Assembly: GCA_021234155.1 (NCBI GenBank)
Contig: JAJEKV010000498.1
Location: forward strand, 1 to 64,000
Source of the DNA: Isoetes taiwanensis
Lineage: Eukaryota > Streptophyta > Lycopodiopsida > Isoetales > Isoetaceae
Direction: 5' to 3'
DNA length: 64,000 bases
Shown here: one piece after another, positions 35,371-46,984 of the stretch
Layout of the letters: each line of letters starts with the position of its first letter
How positions within the stretch are numbered: position 1 is the stretch's first letter
The notes under the pieces: generated by a model
Told to the model about the DNA's origin: nothing
The model's input: only the letters and a program-made list of their open reading frames with translations
Databases searched by the model: none
Translations under genes and position numbers: made by a program

Positions 35371-35528
35371 CATTTGAACCTCATCTTAAGAAAATTTTCA
35401 CAGTAGTGAGAATCAAACCTCCCACCCACAGGGTTGAACCCCAACACCTCCCCTCCCTTGCCATCCACTGATGGCGGGCATCATTTATGTTTAAATTATA
35501 ATCCTTAATTAAACTTAAGCTTTAATCA

Positions 35529-36101
35529 TGTTGGATAATATTAATGGCCAAGATCCTTAGAGTTAGAACCAAGACCCTTAAGCTAGATAGAGACAGCATC
35601 TGCATTCATCTTAGCTTAGTTGTCGCTCATATCTTGCTAAGTGCCTTCTTGTCTACACGTAGGTAGTATAATCAAACATTTTTCTTAGCAAGCCAGATAG
35701 TTGCCAAGGGCTTAGAAATTATTGAAAAACCTAGAGATTTCCATCCACGTTTTATCTGTATCTTGTCAACTATATAGAACAACATTACCATCAAGTTGTA
35801 ACCTCAAGAATGTAGCATAACTAATTTTTTCTGTGGTAGTGCTGAAAACCTTTCTGGTACTTGATATATTGGAGCAATTTGTAGGATCTATTTTATAACG
35901 GTATTGGAAAGGATGATCTGGCATCCTTCCCGGATCAATGACCTGGCAAACACAGGCCTAAAGATCACCACGTTACAGTAGTAACCGTTCTTTTTTTGTC
36001 CGTTCATATAGCTACAGTGGGGTTTTTCTACTAATGATATATATATTCATCAATACAATTCTCCATTGGATTCTTATTCTATCTATCTCTATAAATTATC
36101 A
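35529..36101 (+). repeat. Nested solitary copia-type LTR
   Basis: The segment starts TGTTGGATAATATTAATGG, a typical copia LTR start, ends ATAAATTATCA, and is followed at once by a primer-binding-site-like TGGTATTAGAGC at 36102-36113. A second LTR copy is not found, so this is a truncated insertion of 5' LTR plus leader inside the larger element. Confidence 0.7.
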
Positions 36102-36514
36102 TGGTATTAGAGCCTAGGTTGTAGCGTGGGCAAATTCGTGGGCAATAGGATGGAGGATGTCGGTGTCGAGGTTGGCAGTGAGGAGGATGAACCGCCAGAA
36201 TCATGCGGTTCAGTTTTAAGATGTTATATAGTATTTCTTTCTTCATTATCCAATTCCATCACTATTCTACTATATGAATCCCAGATGTCTGCAAACATGC
36301 TGGGGGTGTACACGATCAAGGGAATCTTGTACAAGGTAGCACCCGATCATGGGCGATGATAGGATCGTCCAAAACGGTCCTTAAGCTCAAATCCTATGGG
36401 CCATGATCGAGTGCAAGATAGTAGGGTAAACTTGAGCTAGTAGTTTGGCTCAAGGAGGTAATTGGGGAAGGGGTCCCCTAAAAGCACAAACTTATTAACT
36501 AAACTAGCGTAATG

Positions 36515-37560
36515 TGCATCGATCAGAGACATCGGATCGCCATTCTAGAATGGGGATCAGCATGCATGTCATGCATGCATGCAAGGCGGCGCATGCCCGC
36601 TTTGGTTGGGAGTTCACTATTTCAATGCGTTTACGCATCCACGCCTAATTTTCCTTTCTTTCTTACCTTATTCTCTTTGAATTGTTTTCGGGCGCAATCT
36701 ATTTTCTTCTTTGAGTTTAGCCAATTTGGCGTTTCTCGAGCTATCCTTCACCGGCCTTTGGCCTCGCCCCGTGACCTTAGTATCCTGGCGATCCTAGTTT
36801 GTAAGGAAGTTCTCGGTAGTCAGGCGGTTTGTTGGTTTCTTGTGAGTCCCATTCTAGAATCGCATCGATCCAGAGACATCGGATCGCCATTCTAGAATGG
36901 GACGAGCATGCATATCATACATGCATGCGCGGAAGGAAATGCCCGTTTTGGTTGGGAGTTCGCTATTTCAAGCGGGTTTCGTGCATCCACGTTTCATCGG
37001 CTTCCTCTTCTCTCGGCCAATTACCTTATTCTCTTTGAACCCACCCTCCCCCTTCTTTGTTTATTATATTTTGTACAAGTTCTGTTTATCATGTTTTTCC
37101 ACCCATTTGGGTGATGCTTTTTTCCAGGATTTGGGTGATGCTATTCTGGTATGTTTTTCGTTTGTTGTGTTGGTGATGTGCGGTACAGGTTGGCAAGAAC
37201 GGCATCTTAGGGCTTCTCCATGCGGGGTTTTGGGAGTGATTCTATGCCTTACGTTTGTCTAAGCCCCTTGCGGAAGCTTATCGCTAGGGTTTTTCCTCTA
37301 AAACTCCAAAGGGCGGTTTTTTAGTCCCGTGATAAGCTTTCGGAATGGTACATCAGCCACTCATCTATTTAGCATTGAATTTTTGGGGTCCAAATGATAT
37401 AATTGGATTTTTCCTTTATTTTTAGGTAGGTACAAATGTGTCAAGCTACCCATCGGCCCTCCATAATAGAAAAATCACTGAGATGAATGAGAAGCCTATC
37501 TATCGGGTTAAATTTGTTGGGGAGTCCCATTCTAGAATGTGCAACTTTTGGAACCCTCAA
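36515..37560. repeat. Dispersed repeat, tandemly duplicated, with palindromic hairpin
   Basis: Two related units start at 36515 and 36862 with ACATCGGATCGCCATTCTAG and continue through GCATGCAT runs and TTGGTTGGGAGTTC. The second unit runs on to a hairpin at 37270-37344 whose arms are CGGAAGCTTATC and GATAAGCTTTCGG. A rearranged copy of the family lies at 46985-47800, and a short related piece (CGAATCGCCATTCTTGCTC plus GCATGCAT runs) at 42243. Confidence 0.75.
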
Positions 37561-39189
37561 AAGGGGATCATGGAGGAGGGAGTTTTACGAGAAGACAGAG
37601 TCATAGATTTTCTCTACCTATGTAATTTACATTGTAATTTTCCTTTTTTCTTTTTTGTTCCTTTAAAATGTTTAACATGCCAATCTATTTCCTCCTTTGA
37701 TTGCCACGTTCGAGACTAAAAGCATCCATCACCGCTTCTTAATTGCCACGTCGCCGTACATAGTATCCATGTTCGTACCCGATCCACGTTCATCTTTGTT
37801 CTTCCTTGTGCACGTAATAAAACGGGCGCAATCTATTTCCTCCTTTTGCATGCCACTTTTCACGAGCAGCATCCATAGCTTCCGCCGATTGTTTTTCATT
37901 AGCATCCATGGCTAAGGAAGGAAAACAGAGCGCAACAACAAGGGGAAAGGGACGGAGGCAAAGGATCGCGTTCTTGGCGTCAGAATAGTAGAAAATGATT
38001 GGTGTGCTCTAACATCCTTTATGATGCCTACTTCTTATAATGGACTTATTTTGTGGCGTTTACTCATTAGGATCGGAAGCTCCTAAACGGATGCAATAAG
38101 ATTCGACATTAAAGCTCAAGAAAGCAGAGATTTTTCAAGAACTTCTGAGGGTTCTATACGAAAAAGAACGGTTAAAAGATGTATCACCAAACGAAATAAG
38201 AAACGACATGGCAAGGAAGGAAGGGTCCAAGGCACTCCACCAACGACATTTCTTTGGCGGAGGAACTCGGGATAATGGCTTCCACGGCAAAAAAAATGTT
38301 TAAGAGCTGCCATGCAAGACCTCTTCCACGGCGCCATAGCCACAAAACTCAAGCTTGGGAAAATAATGCAGCAAGAATTAAGAAATATAAAAAGGGGCAA
38401 ACGTGTCTAGTTAAGGTTAAATCCTAGTGTGAATCCCGCTTTGTTTTTTGTTACGGTTAAACGGTAGCAACGGCTTGGGAGGTATCATTCACACTGGTCC
38501 TCAACATGCTATCTTTTATGTTGAAAATGATTGGTTGTCTAGCTCTTCCTCGGTCTCCTTGATTCGCTATTTTTCGACCTTTTCCATTACTACAATGCCA
38601 GGTCGAATGCATAATAATGCGCTACCTTTCCATGTGTGTAGAATATTCCATTCTATACTTAAAACACTGAAATTAGGCACAATGATTGTTGCAGGAAATA
38701 AAAACAATGCAAGAAATAAACGATGCAAAGGACATATGTTACATGATCAATAAGCTTCTTCCACCAGACATATGTTACATGATCAATAAGCATCTTCCAC
38801 CAATACAATAACTCAAAAGGAACTTGGGAAGGTATCTTTAACTCCGAGCCTCTTTCACACCATTTAAGACTTAACATGAATTCCCCATGGTCAATTTTGA
38901 AAAAGAGAAATGTTCGTGGCGGCCTTGGCCGCCGCGATAAATTTCTTGTAGACTTAACTATGAACTCCTAAATTTGTTGTGATAATATTATGGGTGCAAA
39001 CTTTTATAATAATACTTGTTACGGCTATATAATTTTGTACAAGTTATAAATATAGCCTTATAATTATGTAATAAGAAATTAACGGGAAGTTGATCTTTTC
39101 AATAAAGTTTTCTTATATTCATGTTGTGAGTTTTGCAGGGCTGTTGCAGGTTCGTCACCTTAGCGTAATGCTGAGGACAACATTGTCCT
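37561..39189. other. LTR-element interior, no gene recognised
   Basis: AT-rich sequence with a CAATCTATTTCCTCCTTT repeat near 37680 and 37825 and a 36-bp duplication at 38731. The last 60 bp (CTGAGGACAACATTGTCCTAA then the purine tract) resembles the 3' end of a gypsy pol gene, but no domain can be read. Confidence 0.45.
38731..38802. repeat. Tandem duplication, 36 bp x 2
   Basis: GACATATGTTACATGATCAA occurs at 38731 and 38767, each followed by TAAGC(T/A)TCTTCCACCA. Confidence 0.92.
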
Positions 39190-39203
39190 AAGGGGGGAGA
39201 ATG
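39190..39203 (+). other. Polypurine tract, large LTR element
   Basis: AAGGGGGGAGAATG directly precedes the 3' LTR. Confidence 0.88.
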
Positions 39204-40954
39204 TGATGGTTCCCTGAAATATATGCTATAAATATGTATATTTCTGGGCCACGTCATCGTACAAGTCTACTTTTAGTAGCCTTGTACACCATAGTAGGTG
39301 GAAAAGGGAGCATGGCTAAGTTATTCATATAACTTAGCCAACCTTAGGCATAAGGCCATTTCCATATGGCCTCACCCTATTGGGCACCCGCCACATGGAA
39401 GAACCCCATTGGAGCCACGTGGCAGTGATATGGAACCCTAATCTATAAATGGCCCAACCCTAACCCCAGGCCATTTTGGCTCCAACAGTCTTGGAATCTT
39501 GTTCGCGCTCAAAATTCCATTTCGAGAATCGTAGCAGCCCCTGGAGCGTGCGCATCAGTAGGAGTGGAACCCTTGAAGGTCATAAAGATGCCGGAAGCAG
39601 GAGAGAGTTCCTCAGGAGCAGGTATTTGGGTTAGAGTCCTTTGTAGATCATCTGAAAGTTAGAATTCCAGATGAGTTAACACTCCATATCTCCAGTAGAG
39701 CCATTTTAGAACCCTCAGTCTAGATCTTGAATCCTAATCAATGAATCCTAACTGTAAGTTAGATGCATGTGCTAAGGATTGGATGTTATTCTCATTATTT
39801 ATCATGTTATATGGATATATGATGTTGGTTGATCATGTTTGCTCCTCTTGTATTGGGAAGGGAGGTAGAGACCTAGTAGCCATTATTTAGATGATGCTCC
39901 TAGTTTAGACTCCTTAGTTCCTGATTTGACGGATAGATTATTGAGGTACTGATTACTTGTAGTGTTCATTGTATGAGTTGGTCCTCCACCTGGGCCTAGT
40001 CGAAATCTTTGTGTAGCACTTCGTGCCTTTGCTTTGTGGGTTCTTTCATGACTCTTGCTCCAATTAGACTCCTTAGTTCCTATTAGATATGGCATGTGAA
40101 TAGAAACCCACTCTGCTATGGGGGCTATGGAGTGACTTGGCACCATACAACGAGGCTAGTGGCTAGTGGCAAAGCGGAGGGAGGTCCCTGGTGAGCGGAG
40201 CTACTGGGGACGTATAGCGGGCTAGGCCTATAGTCCTCGTGTGGGTCGGGTATGGGTCCAACACTTTCTGGGTTAATGGTGTCGCCCTGAGTCTCAAGAG
40301 TTGGAGATGTCGGCCTGGCTCTTGTTTTGGGGAGTTCAATCGGGTACGGATCGTGTGTCGCCACGATTCTCTAGCCGTCCATGGAGCCACTAGACCCCGA
40401 GAAGGGAAGATGCAACATTTCATGCTCATCGGACTAGGGAGATGCAACACGGAGTAGTTCCTGTGGGTGATACCATGAGACGACATCTCCGGCAGGTTAT
40501 AGTCATGCCAAAGCCCGATTTAGCCATTTGCAAAGTATGCACAGGAGGGGCGGATGGAATGGTCAACCCTAGCTATTATCTATAGCCAGCCCTGCCATTG
40601 TTATATCTCGGTCTGCTCTATCTTGAGGCCCAGCCGAGTCTACCTCCCTTATGACTTTGAGCCTGGGTAAGAGCTATTATGCTCTATGATGTTGTTATCT
40701 GTGATGGATCTATGGATGGATAGATGGTACTATCCTTCGAGGTAGCTGATTGTATTGTTATTGCTAGTGCTGATGTTTATGTTTATGCTTCCGCTGTTAT
40801 AAGAGCCCCTAGGGGAAGGGCGCATAAGACATCTTCGTGTCCCCTTCCCGCACCATGGCCATCCCAGATGCGGGTCCCATGCGGCAGGTGTGTTGGATGG
40901 GGTATTTCCCACGAGATGTACGATGGGGTGTCGTATATTTGGTGGGGAGCATCA
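39204..40954 (+). repeat. 3' LTR of the large element (about 1.75 kb)
   Basis: It matches 31241-32880 along its length. It is longer mainly because of about 160 bp at 39905-40064 lying between two copies of TTAGACTCCTTAGTTCCT. The 5' LTR keeps a single copy of that sequence. The flank after the LTR reads CATGGTATC. Confidence 0.92.
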
Positions 40955-42459
40955 CATGGTATCTTTGAAATTCCACATCTACAGTACTGCAAAGGCACTC
41001 AAGGGGCTATTAAAGAAAGAGGAAGTCCGGATGCACAACTCAGTTCAAACCAATCTTTAGGATACTTTATGGAAAGCCACAAAGGAAGTGTGAAGCTCTG
41101 GCAATCATGCTTTTGGGACTCACTCCGTCCATAGACTAGATGAATGGCTAGGTATGTTTGGCCAAAATGATATCGAGGAGTTTGATCTGAGTGATCTCTT
41201 TCACGTTGAACTTGGTATCTTCTGATAAAACTGCTATCTTACATCTCCAACAAAGTATAATATTATATTATTTAAGTTAATCCTTGATTATTTGGTTTGT
41301 ATCAAGCTAGATTACATATAGCTTCATGACATCTCTCTACAATTTTAAATGTGTAAAAGAGAAATTTTGACAATGACTTACACCACCAGAACTATGTTGC
41401 TTCAACAATAAACATTCATGTTGGCCTTTTGATTCATATCTTATTTTTATTCTACCTTTGTTTTCTAGATGGTTCTGACTTACAACATTTGTAGAGTGAT
41501 GTTCCACATTCTTAGGGGTTCAATGCATATTTTTGGTGCAACATTGTTCTTTACACACGGAGTTTTCCTTCGGTTTTGTCTGTAAAGGTGAAATTGAAGC
41601 CTGCAAGAAGAGTATTGGGAACATAGAAAGTGATTGCTCAGGCCTTTCATCACTTCACCCTCACTATATCAGGATCAACCTCATCTTTCAATCTCCTCAG
41701 ATCAATGGGTTTTGCAACTATATGTAGCTTTAGGCATCCATCTGGCATTGCAGGTGTTGTTCATGGCTACATATATCTCTTCACGTTGGTAGATGTTTCT
41801 GATACATTTGATGCAAGTAACAAAGCATCTTGATGCAAGTAACAAACATCTTGTGTGGTGGTCTTTTAAAAAATAAAAGACCTTCATCCACCTTTATGTT
41901 CTTTATCTTTAGTAACTTGGATATTTTTTCTTCTGGCAATGTTTGCCACAAAAAACTCTTTTTTTATTGAAACTTTTTTTTTTCCCAACAAAAAAGTTTA
42001 GAAAAAGCATTTGTAAATGTTACCTCATTATATAGTGAATCGTTAAATTAGGGTAAGAATCTATTTAAACATTAAATTACATACTTAATGTGATTTAGTT
42101 GTTAAAGAAAATGACATTGAGAAAGCACCAATAAGATGCTATTTCTATATATAGCACAATAACAGGGGGTTATCTTTCGTATTTTTATACATTTTTTCAT
42201 ATGGTTTTTATATGATTTAGCAACTATATTTAATGTCGTCGATTCGCGTAGCGAATCGCCATTCTTGCTCAAGACGAGCATGCATGCATTGCATGCGTTG
42301 CATGCATGCATCGGAGTGCGACTTTTTTTATGTTTTTTCGAACCATGTTTTCATGTTTTTTTTTTTTTGTAAGGAATGTTCGCGCTTGTTTGTTACTTTA
42401 TCAGATACACAATTACTTTTAAAGAATTTAATCAGCACCTGAGAGCATTACCAATGCAG
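40955..42459. other. No gene recognised
   Basis: AT-rich sequence with short frames of no recognisable family. A 23-bp duplication (TTTGATGCAAGTAACAAA/CTTGATGCAAGTAACAAA) lies at about 41808-41850, and AACAGGGGGTTATCTTTCGT at 42162 has a relative at about 54238. Confidence 0.5.
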
Positions 42460-44110
42460 CACCCGTCAATACTGCTTGAAAACCCTCCTTCTTATCTTTT
42501 GGATTATATCCCAACACCTTGTTGTAGACATAACACATGTGCTCATAGAGTAGGAATCTACCCTTGCAACCATGTTCCATGAATTCTGGACAACTACATT
42601 TGGGTGTGCACCAACTTCAATTTTGCAAATGTTGGTATCCCTTTTAAGCTCAAAAATTACATGATTTTCGCTTGTGATAATCTGTTTTTTAACTACCTTT
42701 GTTTCCATGTCAAAATTTCATTCTAGATTCACATCTTCATCATTACTCAATCTAGCTCTTTTATTGACATGCCTTCCATTTCTAACTCTGATGAAGCTAC
42801 TTGCTGACGGTGCATCAGAAAAAATATCAGTGAGATACTGATTGGATGTGGATGATAACCCTCTCACCTCAAATCCGTTATTCATCAACACTTGCAATTC
42901 TTCATCCTTTATGTTGATTCCTATAGCCACTGGCCAACTACCAGGTCTATTAAGAGCATCGACAATACTATAATCAGGATACCATGTGTGCTGCACATTC
43001 GTTGAATGAAACCATATCATTTGTTCTTGCTCTCCATTTTAGTGTCTTCGAATTTCATAAAAAGAAGGAGCAACATCGGATTTGTTCCCCTTATTGATAT
43101 GTGTTTGACATTTACGGCCAGTTTTAGAAACTCAATCTATACATTTCACCTCACTTCCCGCAAGTGTCCTCAAGACCCAACTAGCCTGATGGATATCTAC
43201 TTCTATGACTCTAATTTCTGGACTGCCAAAATTTATTGTTCTTCTCGCTGAGTCATCAATTATTGAACGCGATATAATGTGGCTTACCTTATCTGGACAG
43301 TGACTTCCTGCTTCAGAATTAATAATTGTAGATGTCTCAAGATGGTTTGATTATTACCACCAGCCACTTGTTTGTTAATTACATTAACTCCTTGCATATG
43401 GCTTATTTCAGAGCCATCACTTCTTTCTAATCTTCCCAACATATTTGAAACATTAGGCCCTGTTCCTGACTCCGGACCCTACTTGGCTATATCCATTCCT
43501 GTAAGCATATAATTCCCCCATCTGCTTATCCTCTGATGCCACCAAGACAACCACGAACCTAACGACTTGATGTCCACTTCATCGGATTTTCCAGGTCACC
43601 AATCAATAATTTCATGATAAATATCTTCCGCATTTCTCCATTTCCTACATAAGTCAAGATGATGGAACCCGTAGGCCTCGTAAATGTATTTATTTGTATG
43701 ATGTTGCAAGCACTGCTCAAAACGAAATTGACATGAGCACTCTCCACCTAAAATCTCTTGACCATTGTTGAACACTGTCCAGTTAGCCTGCGCTTCATCG
43801 GCCATGAATTTCCTAAATTCAACTGCTGAAAAACCTTTGCTCTCCATCACCTTATTTAGTTTTGCCCACCTATGCAATGCAATCTTCAGTTTTCATGCAA
43901 CTTAGTTTGGATCATAGACATGATACCCTAAGGTTGTCCAAGTGGGAATACGTTTCATATGATCGAGGTAAAACCCACTTGGACGCATCCTATTCACTAA
44001 ATCTACTCCTGAGCCAGGTCCGACGGTGGACACCTTGAATATGTAACATCTTTCATTTTCACCATCATGTAATTGGTAGGGAAACACTGAACCATGGAAG
44101 TATTGGTATC
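42460..44110 (-). pseudogene. MULE-like transposase remnant
   Basis: Minus-strand frames from 44087 downward encode VGPGSGVDLVNRMRP, MKRIPTWTTLGYHVYDP, then ALHRWAKLNKVMES and EFRKFMADEAQANWTVFNNG, then WRNAEDIYHEIIDW and LGSWLSWWHQRISRWGNYML. At 42718-43020 there follow WYPDYSIVDALNRPGSWPVA and a C-terminal part with Cys/His (EHGCKGRFLLYEHMCYVYNK) that could be a SWIM-type finger. The order and the FMADEAQANW block fit a Mutator-like transposase type I recall as common in mosses and lycophytes, where that Asp would be a catalytic residue. Stops and shifts are frequent. Terminal inverted repeats were not found. Confidence 0.6.
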
Positions 44111-44739
44111 TGCTATATTGTCTCAGATATAAAATTTGAGAAAACTCATCTCTTTTGTTGTCCTTCAGGCTTTTGCTAGAGACGGCACCATTGCCTTGAC
44201 TATTATCATTGTTTTAGACGCAGACTTTGTTTTGATAAATGCTATCATGATGTTGAAAAATGTTTTAAGGTTGTATATTCATAATGTCCCTTCTATATCT
44301 TTGAAGTTGTATATCTTGAGAGTTATATGTCCTTAAAATTGTTTAATGTCCTTAGGTTGTAGATACTTAAAGTTGTATACCTTGTCGAATAAAGGGTTAT
44401 TTACGATTTACACATCTAGGATTTGCCACATCCTATTTCCCAACTTTATATGTTTCTCCTATTCTTACGGTTTGCCATCATTAAAAGTATCTTTATCTTT
44501 GTAGCTTTTTACGTTTTTACTGTTTGCCTTATTCCGTACTCTATTCCAGATTTGCCTCAACTCTTTTTCACATTCTCGGCTGCCCTATTCAAAGATCGGG
44601 TTTTGTCCTACTACGGGTTTAAAATTATTTGAAAATCTTCATCTTCCAAAGATTGGTTTTGGAGCTCGGCTTCTTTGTGAAGCAACTCAGGTCTTCAAAT
44701 AGTGTAAGTCTTTGCATTTGAGTTGCCGGTTTAAAATTA

Positions 44740-45075
44740 TCCGCGCACCGTTGCCTTGGTTCTTGTCTCACTAGGAACACATAAAATGTGCTGAATTCCA
44801 AGGGGACGGCACCGTTGCCTTAGGTTTTGTCTCATTCTAACTACAAATGTGCTTAGTTGCACCGTTGCTTAATTTTTGTTTCATCCTAGAATACATTAAA
44901 TGTGCTTAATTGAAAGGGGACGGCACCGTTCCCTTAGTTTTTCTCTTGATTCTAAATGCATAAACTGTGCTGATTTCAAAGGGGATGACACCGTTGCTTT
45001 ATTTTCTCCTGAATTGGAAGACATAAAATATTATTCTTCATTGCAAGGGGGCAAAGGGGATGGCCGCATTGCTAT
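44740..45075. repeat. Degenerate minisatellite, 55-67 bp unit, about five copies
   Basis: Units contain AAGGGGACGGCACCGTTGCC, then a T-rich stretch with CTC(A/C)TTCTA or similar, then ACATAAAATGTGCT(G/T)AATT. Starts are near 44745, 44799, 44857, 44912 and 44977, with a partial unit at 45045. A lone relative (GACGGCACCATTGCC) lies at 44180. Confidence 0.8.
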
Positions 45076-45084
45076 GACAATTGA

Positions 45085-46534
45085 TATTAGACGTTTGGCT
45101 TTAGTCAAATGAGTTGCTGGTATACTGTTTTTTCCTCTTTTACGTTGTAATACTTGCACTGTTGTCTATGGTATGGTAGAAATGAGAAAGAGTCAGCACT
45201 AGATTTGTCACTCCTAAAAAAAGCCAAAAGGTCGTCACGCACATCGAAGTTTGGCAATGTCATGTGAATCTAGTGCAGATCCACTTGGGCTGATAGAAAG
45301 GTCAGCAAATAGGATTGTTCATATTGAAAAAAATGGCAGGAAGTGCTATGCAGAGCAGACAGATTTTAATGAGATAAGATATGAGTGCTATCGATAAAAA
45401 CTTATCAAACTTAAAAGAAAGTGGCCAGAAAAAAGGAAAGAGTTTAGGATCTAATGAGGATGTTCTTGGTGACTTATTGCTTCTTTTCTTGTGTGATTCC
45501 AGAAACCTTGGATGCACTGGCATTAAAACGGGATACAAAACAACCATGATTCCTCTATGTCGGATTTGGATAAATGAGGAGGTCCGCAAAGTGGGTACAA
45601 GAGCGCAAATACCTTTAGACAGGATGGTTATGTGAAATCTACAGGGCACTTCACTTTGTCAATGGCTACAGCAAAAGGTGATGTTATTTTAGTGACTAGT
45701 GACTGCTGAAGACATTGATGGTTGGGATCCATACTTGGCAAGAAGTGAATAAGGCATTTGAAGAGTCATTGGTAAATAACAAGGATTGGTCAAATTTGCG
45801 CGGAAGAATGTTTCTTCGCTGGGAGGCAACCTTGAACTGAGGCATGGATGTTCGAAATCAATGAGACATACAAATGTATCAAATCAAATCAGTACAAGCA
45901 TTTAAATGGGATGAAATAATCACAGACGTGATTGAAGAACTGCCTGATTAGTTAGTGAGCTAAAAGTTCTACATTTTGTTTAAATTTAACATGTATATTG
46001 GAAACTAATCATATGTGTTTGTCTTATGTTGCAGTTTCTTACCCCTCTATGCTGAGCAGCATGCCGCTATTTTGTCTTTGATGTCTAGTATTGAGCAAAA
46101 AGCAAAGAAACGAAAGCGTTGTCTTTACATTAATGATGATGCACAAGAAGATATATGATTGAAACATATAAAGTACATCGGCCATTCATGCATTAGATAT
46201 AGCCTTTGAAATTATTGCTTTCTTAGGATCATAAAATTGCTATGCTATTTGGATTTCCTAGTCCTATAATTGCTCTATCTACTTTACGTATAATGCTCCA
46301 AATCTTCTTTGTTATATTATTTAATATGGTATTTGTTTAGATACCAATATTGTTCTGTAATTGTGTAATTGTGTCGTTTAAATTGTGTGTGATGTTGAAT
46401 TGTTGGTGGAACTCCATAGGTGTGCGAGGTTATCTCCCTTTCTAAGGCGCAAATGTGTTAGGAAATGCTTTTAGTGGTGTATCCAAGTAAATAACTAGTA
46501 AATATAATATTGCCTCACTTAACATATGAGATCG
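45085..46534. other. No gene recognised; weak exon-like segments on the plus strand
   Basis: At 45381-45635 a plus-strand frame reads KKGKSLGSNEDVLGDLLLLF and later VGTRAQIPLDRMV. At about 46035 a TTGCAG acceptor is followed by FLTPLYAEQHAAILSLMSSI and a basic patch KAKKRKR ending in TGA at 46156. They may belong to one decayed gene or to the second ORF of a transposon. I cannot name a family. Confidence 0.25.
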
Positions 46535-46763
46535 ACTTCTATAGATAGATAGATAGTATTTTAACGTCACGCCACTAGGCAGCATCCAACTGGACATGTG
46601 ACCACACACCACACTACATTGCTTTGTTGGGCCCTGCCCCCAACCACTTTACATTGTGTCTGTGGGTTTTGACACCCAACAGTTCAGAGTGCGATTCTGG
46701 GCGGTCTCGAACTCGAGACCTATAATTGCTAGACCTAGTGTATTACCACTAGACTAAACGCCC
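46535..46763 (-). mobile_element. tRNA-derived SINE with TATC tail
   Basis: On the minus strand the 5' end at 46763 reads GGGCGTTTAGTCTAGTGGTA, with RNA polymerase III A box TAGTCTAGTGG, and about 40 bp on a B box GAGTTCGAGACC inside GGTCTCGAGTTCGAGACC. The 65-nt head (46699-46763) folds like a tRNA, with GGGCG pairing to CGCCC and a five-pair T stem. The body runs to GTGACGTTAAAATA and ends in a CTAT repeat tail at 46541-46556. The D-arm resembles tRNA-Gly, -Asp or -Glu. Confidence 0.85.
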
Positions 46764-46984
46764 TAAGAAGTTCTTTGGACATATGCATTCTATGATGTTG
46801 CTTTTTTTGATAAATAAATATTCACGCTAGCTCCATGATGCCTAACACAAGAAATATTTGAACATAAGTAAGAGTTTTTTTTTTAAGAAAGCAAGCATTA
46901 AGTCTTGTCGATTCATGGAATATTATAGAATATTCCATAAAAACTTGAAAAACATGTTTCAAGAAAACCTAAAAATAAATTCCC

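Larger units (their letters stand above)
31241..40954 (+). mobile_element. Large LTR retrotransposon without recognisable gag-pol (LARD-like)
   Basis: Long direct repeats at 31241-32880 and 39204-40954 share the same termini, TGATGG...GCATCA. A perfect 12-nt primer-binding site lies at 32884-32895 and a polypurine tract AAGGGGGGAGAATG at 39190-39203, so orientation is plus. The 6.3-kb interior shows no protease, RT, RNase H or integrase motif. It instead holds low-complexity purine-rich sequence, a histone H3-like segment, a 202-bp tandem repeat, a nested copia LTR and a duplicated dispersed repeat. This architecture is that of a large non-autonomous derivative, and the GGGGGGAGAATG tract is common in gypsy-type elements. 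I find no matching target duplication (CTCCC versus CATGG). Confidence 0.9.

Noticed and set aside
36229-37560. GCATGCAT runs and duplicated blocks as a CRISPR-like or attachment-site array
   Set aside because: Units are about 350 bp, imperfect and dispersed in a plant genome. No spacer-repeat regularity.
46699-46763. Functional tRNA gene
   Set aside because: The head folds like a tRNA and has A and B boxes, but the anticodon arm is poor and the sequence continues into a SINE body with a simple-repeat tail.
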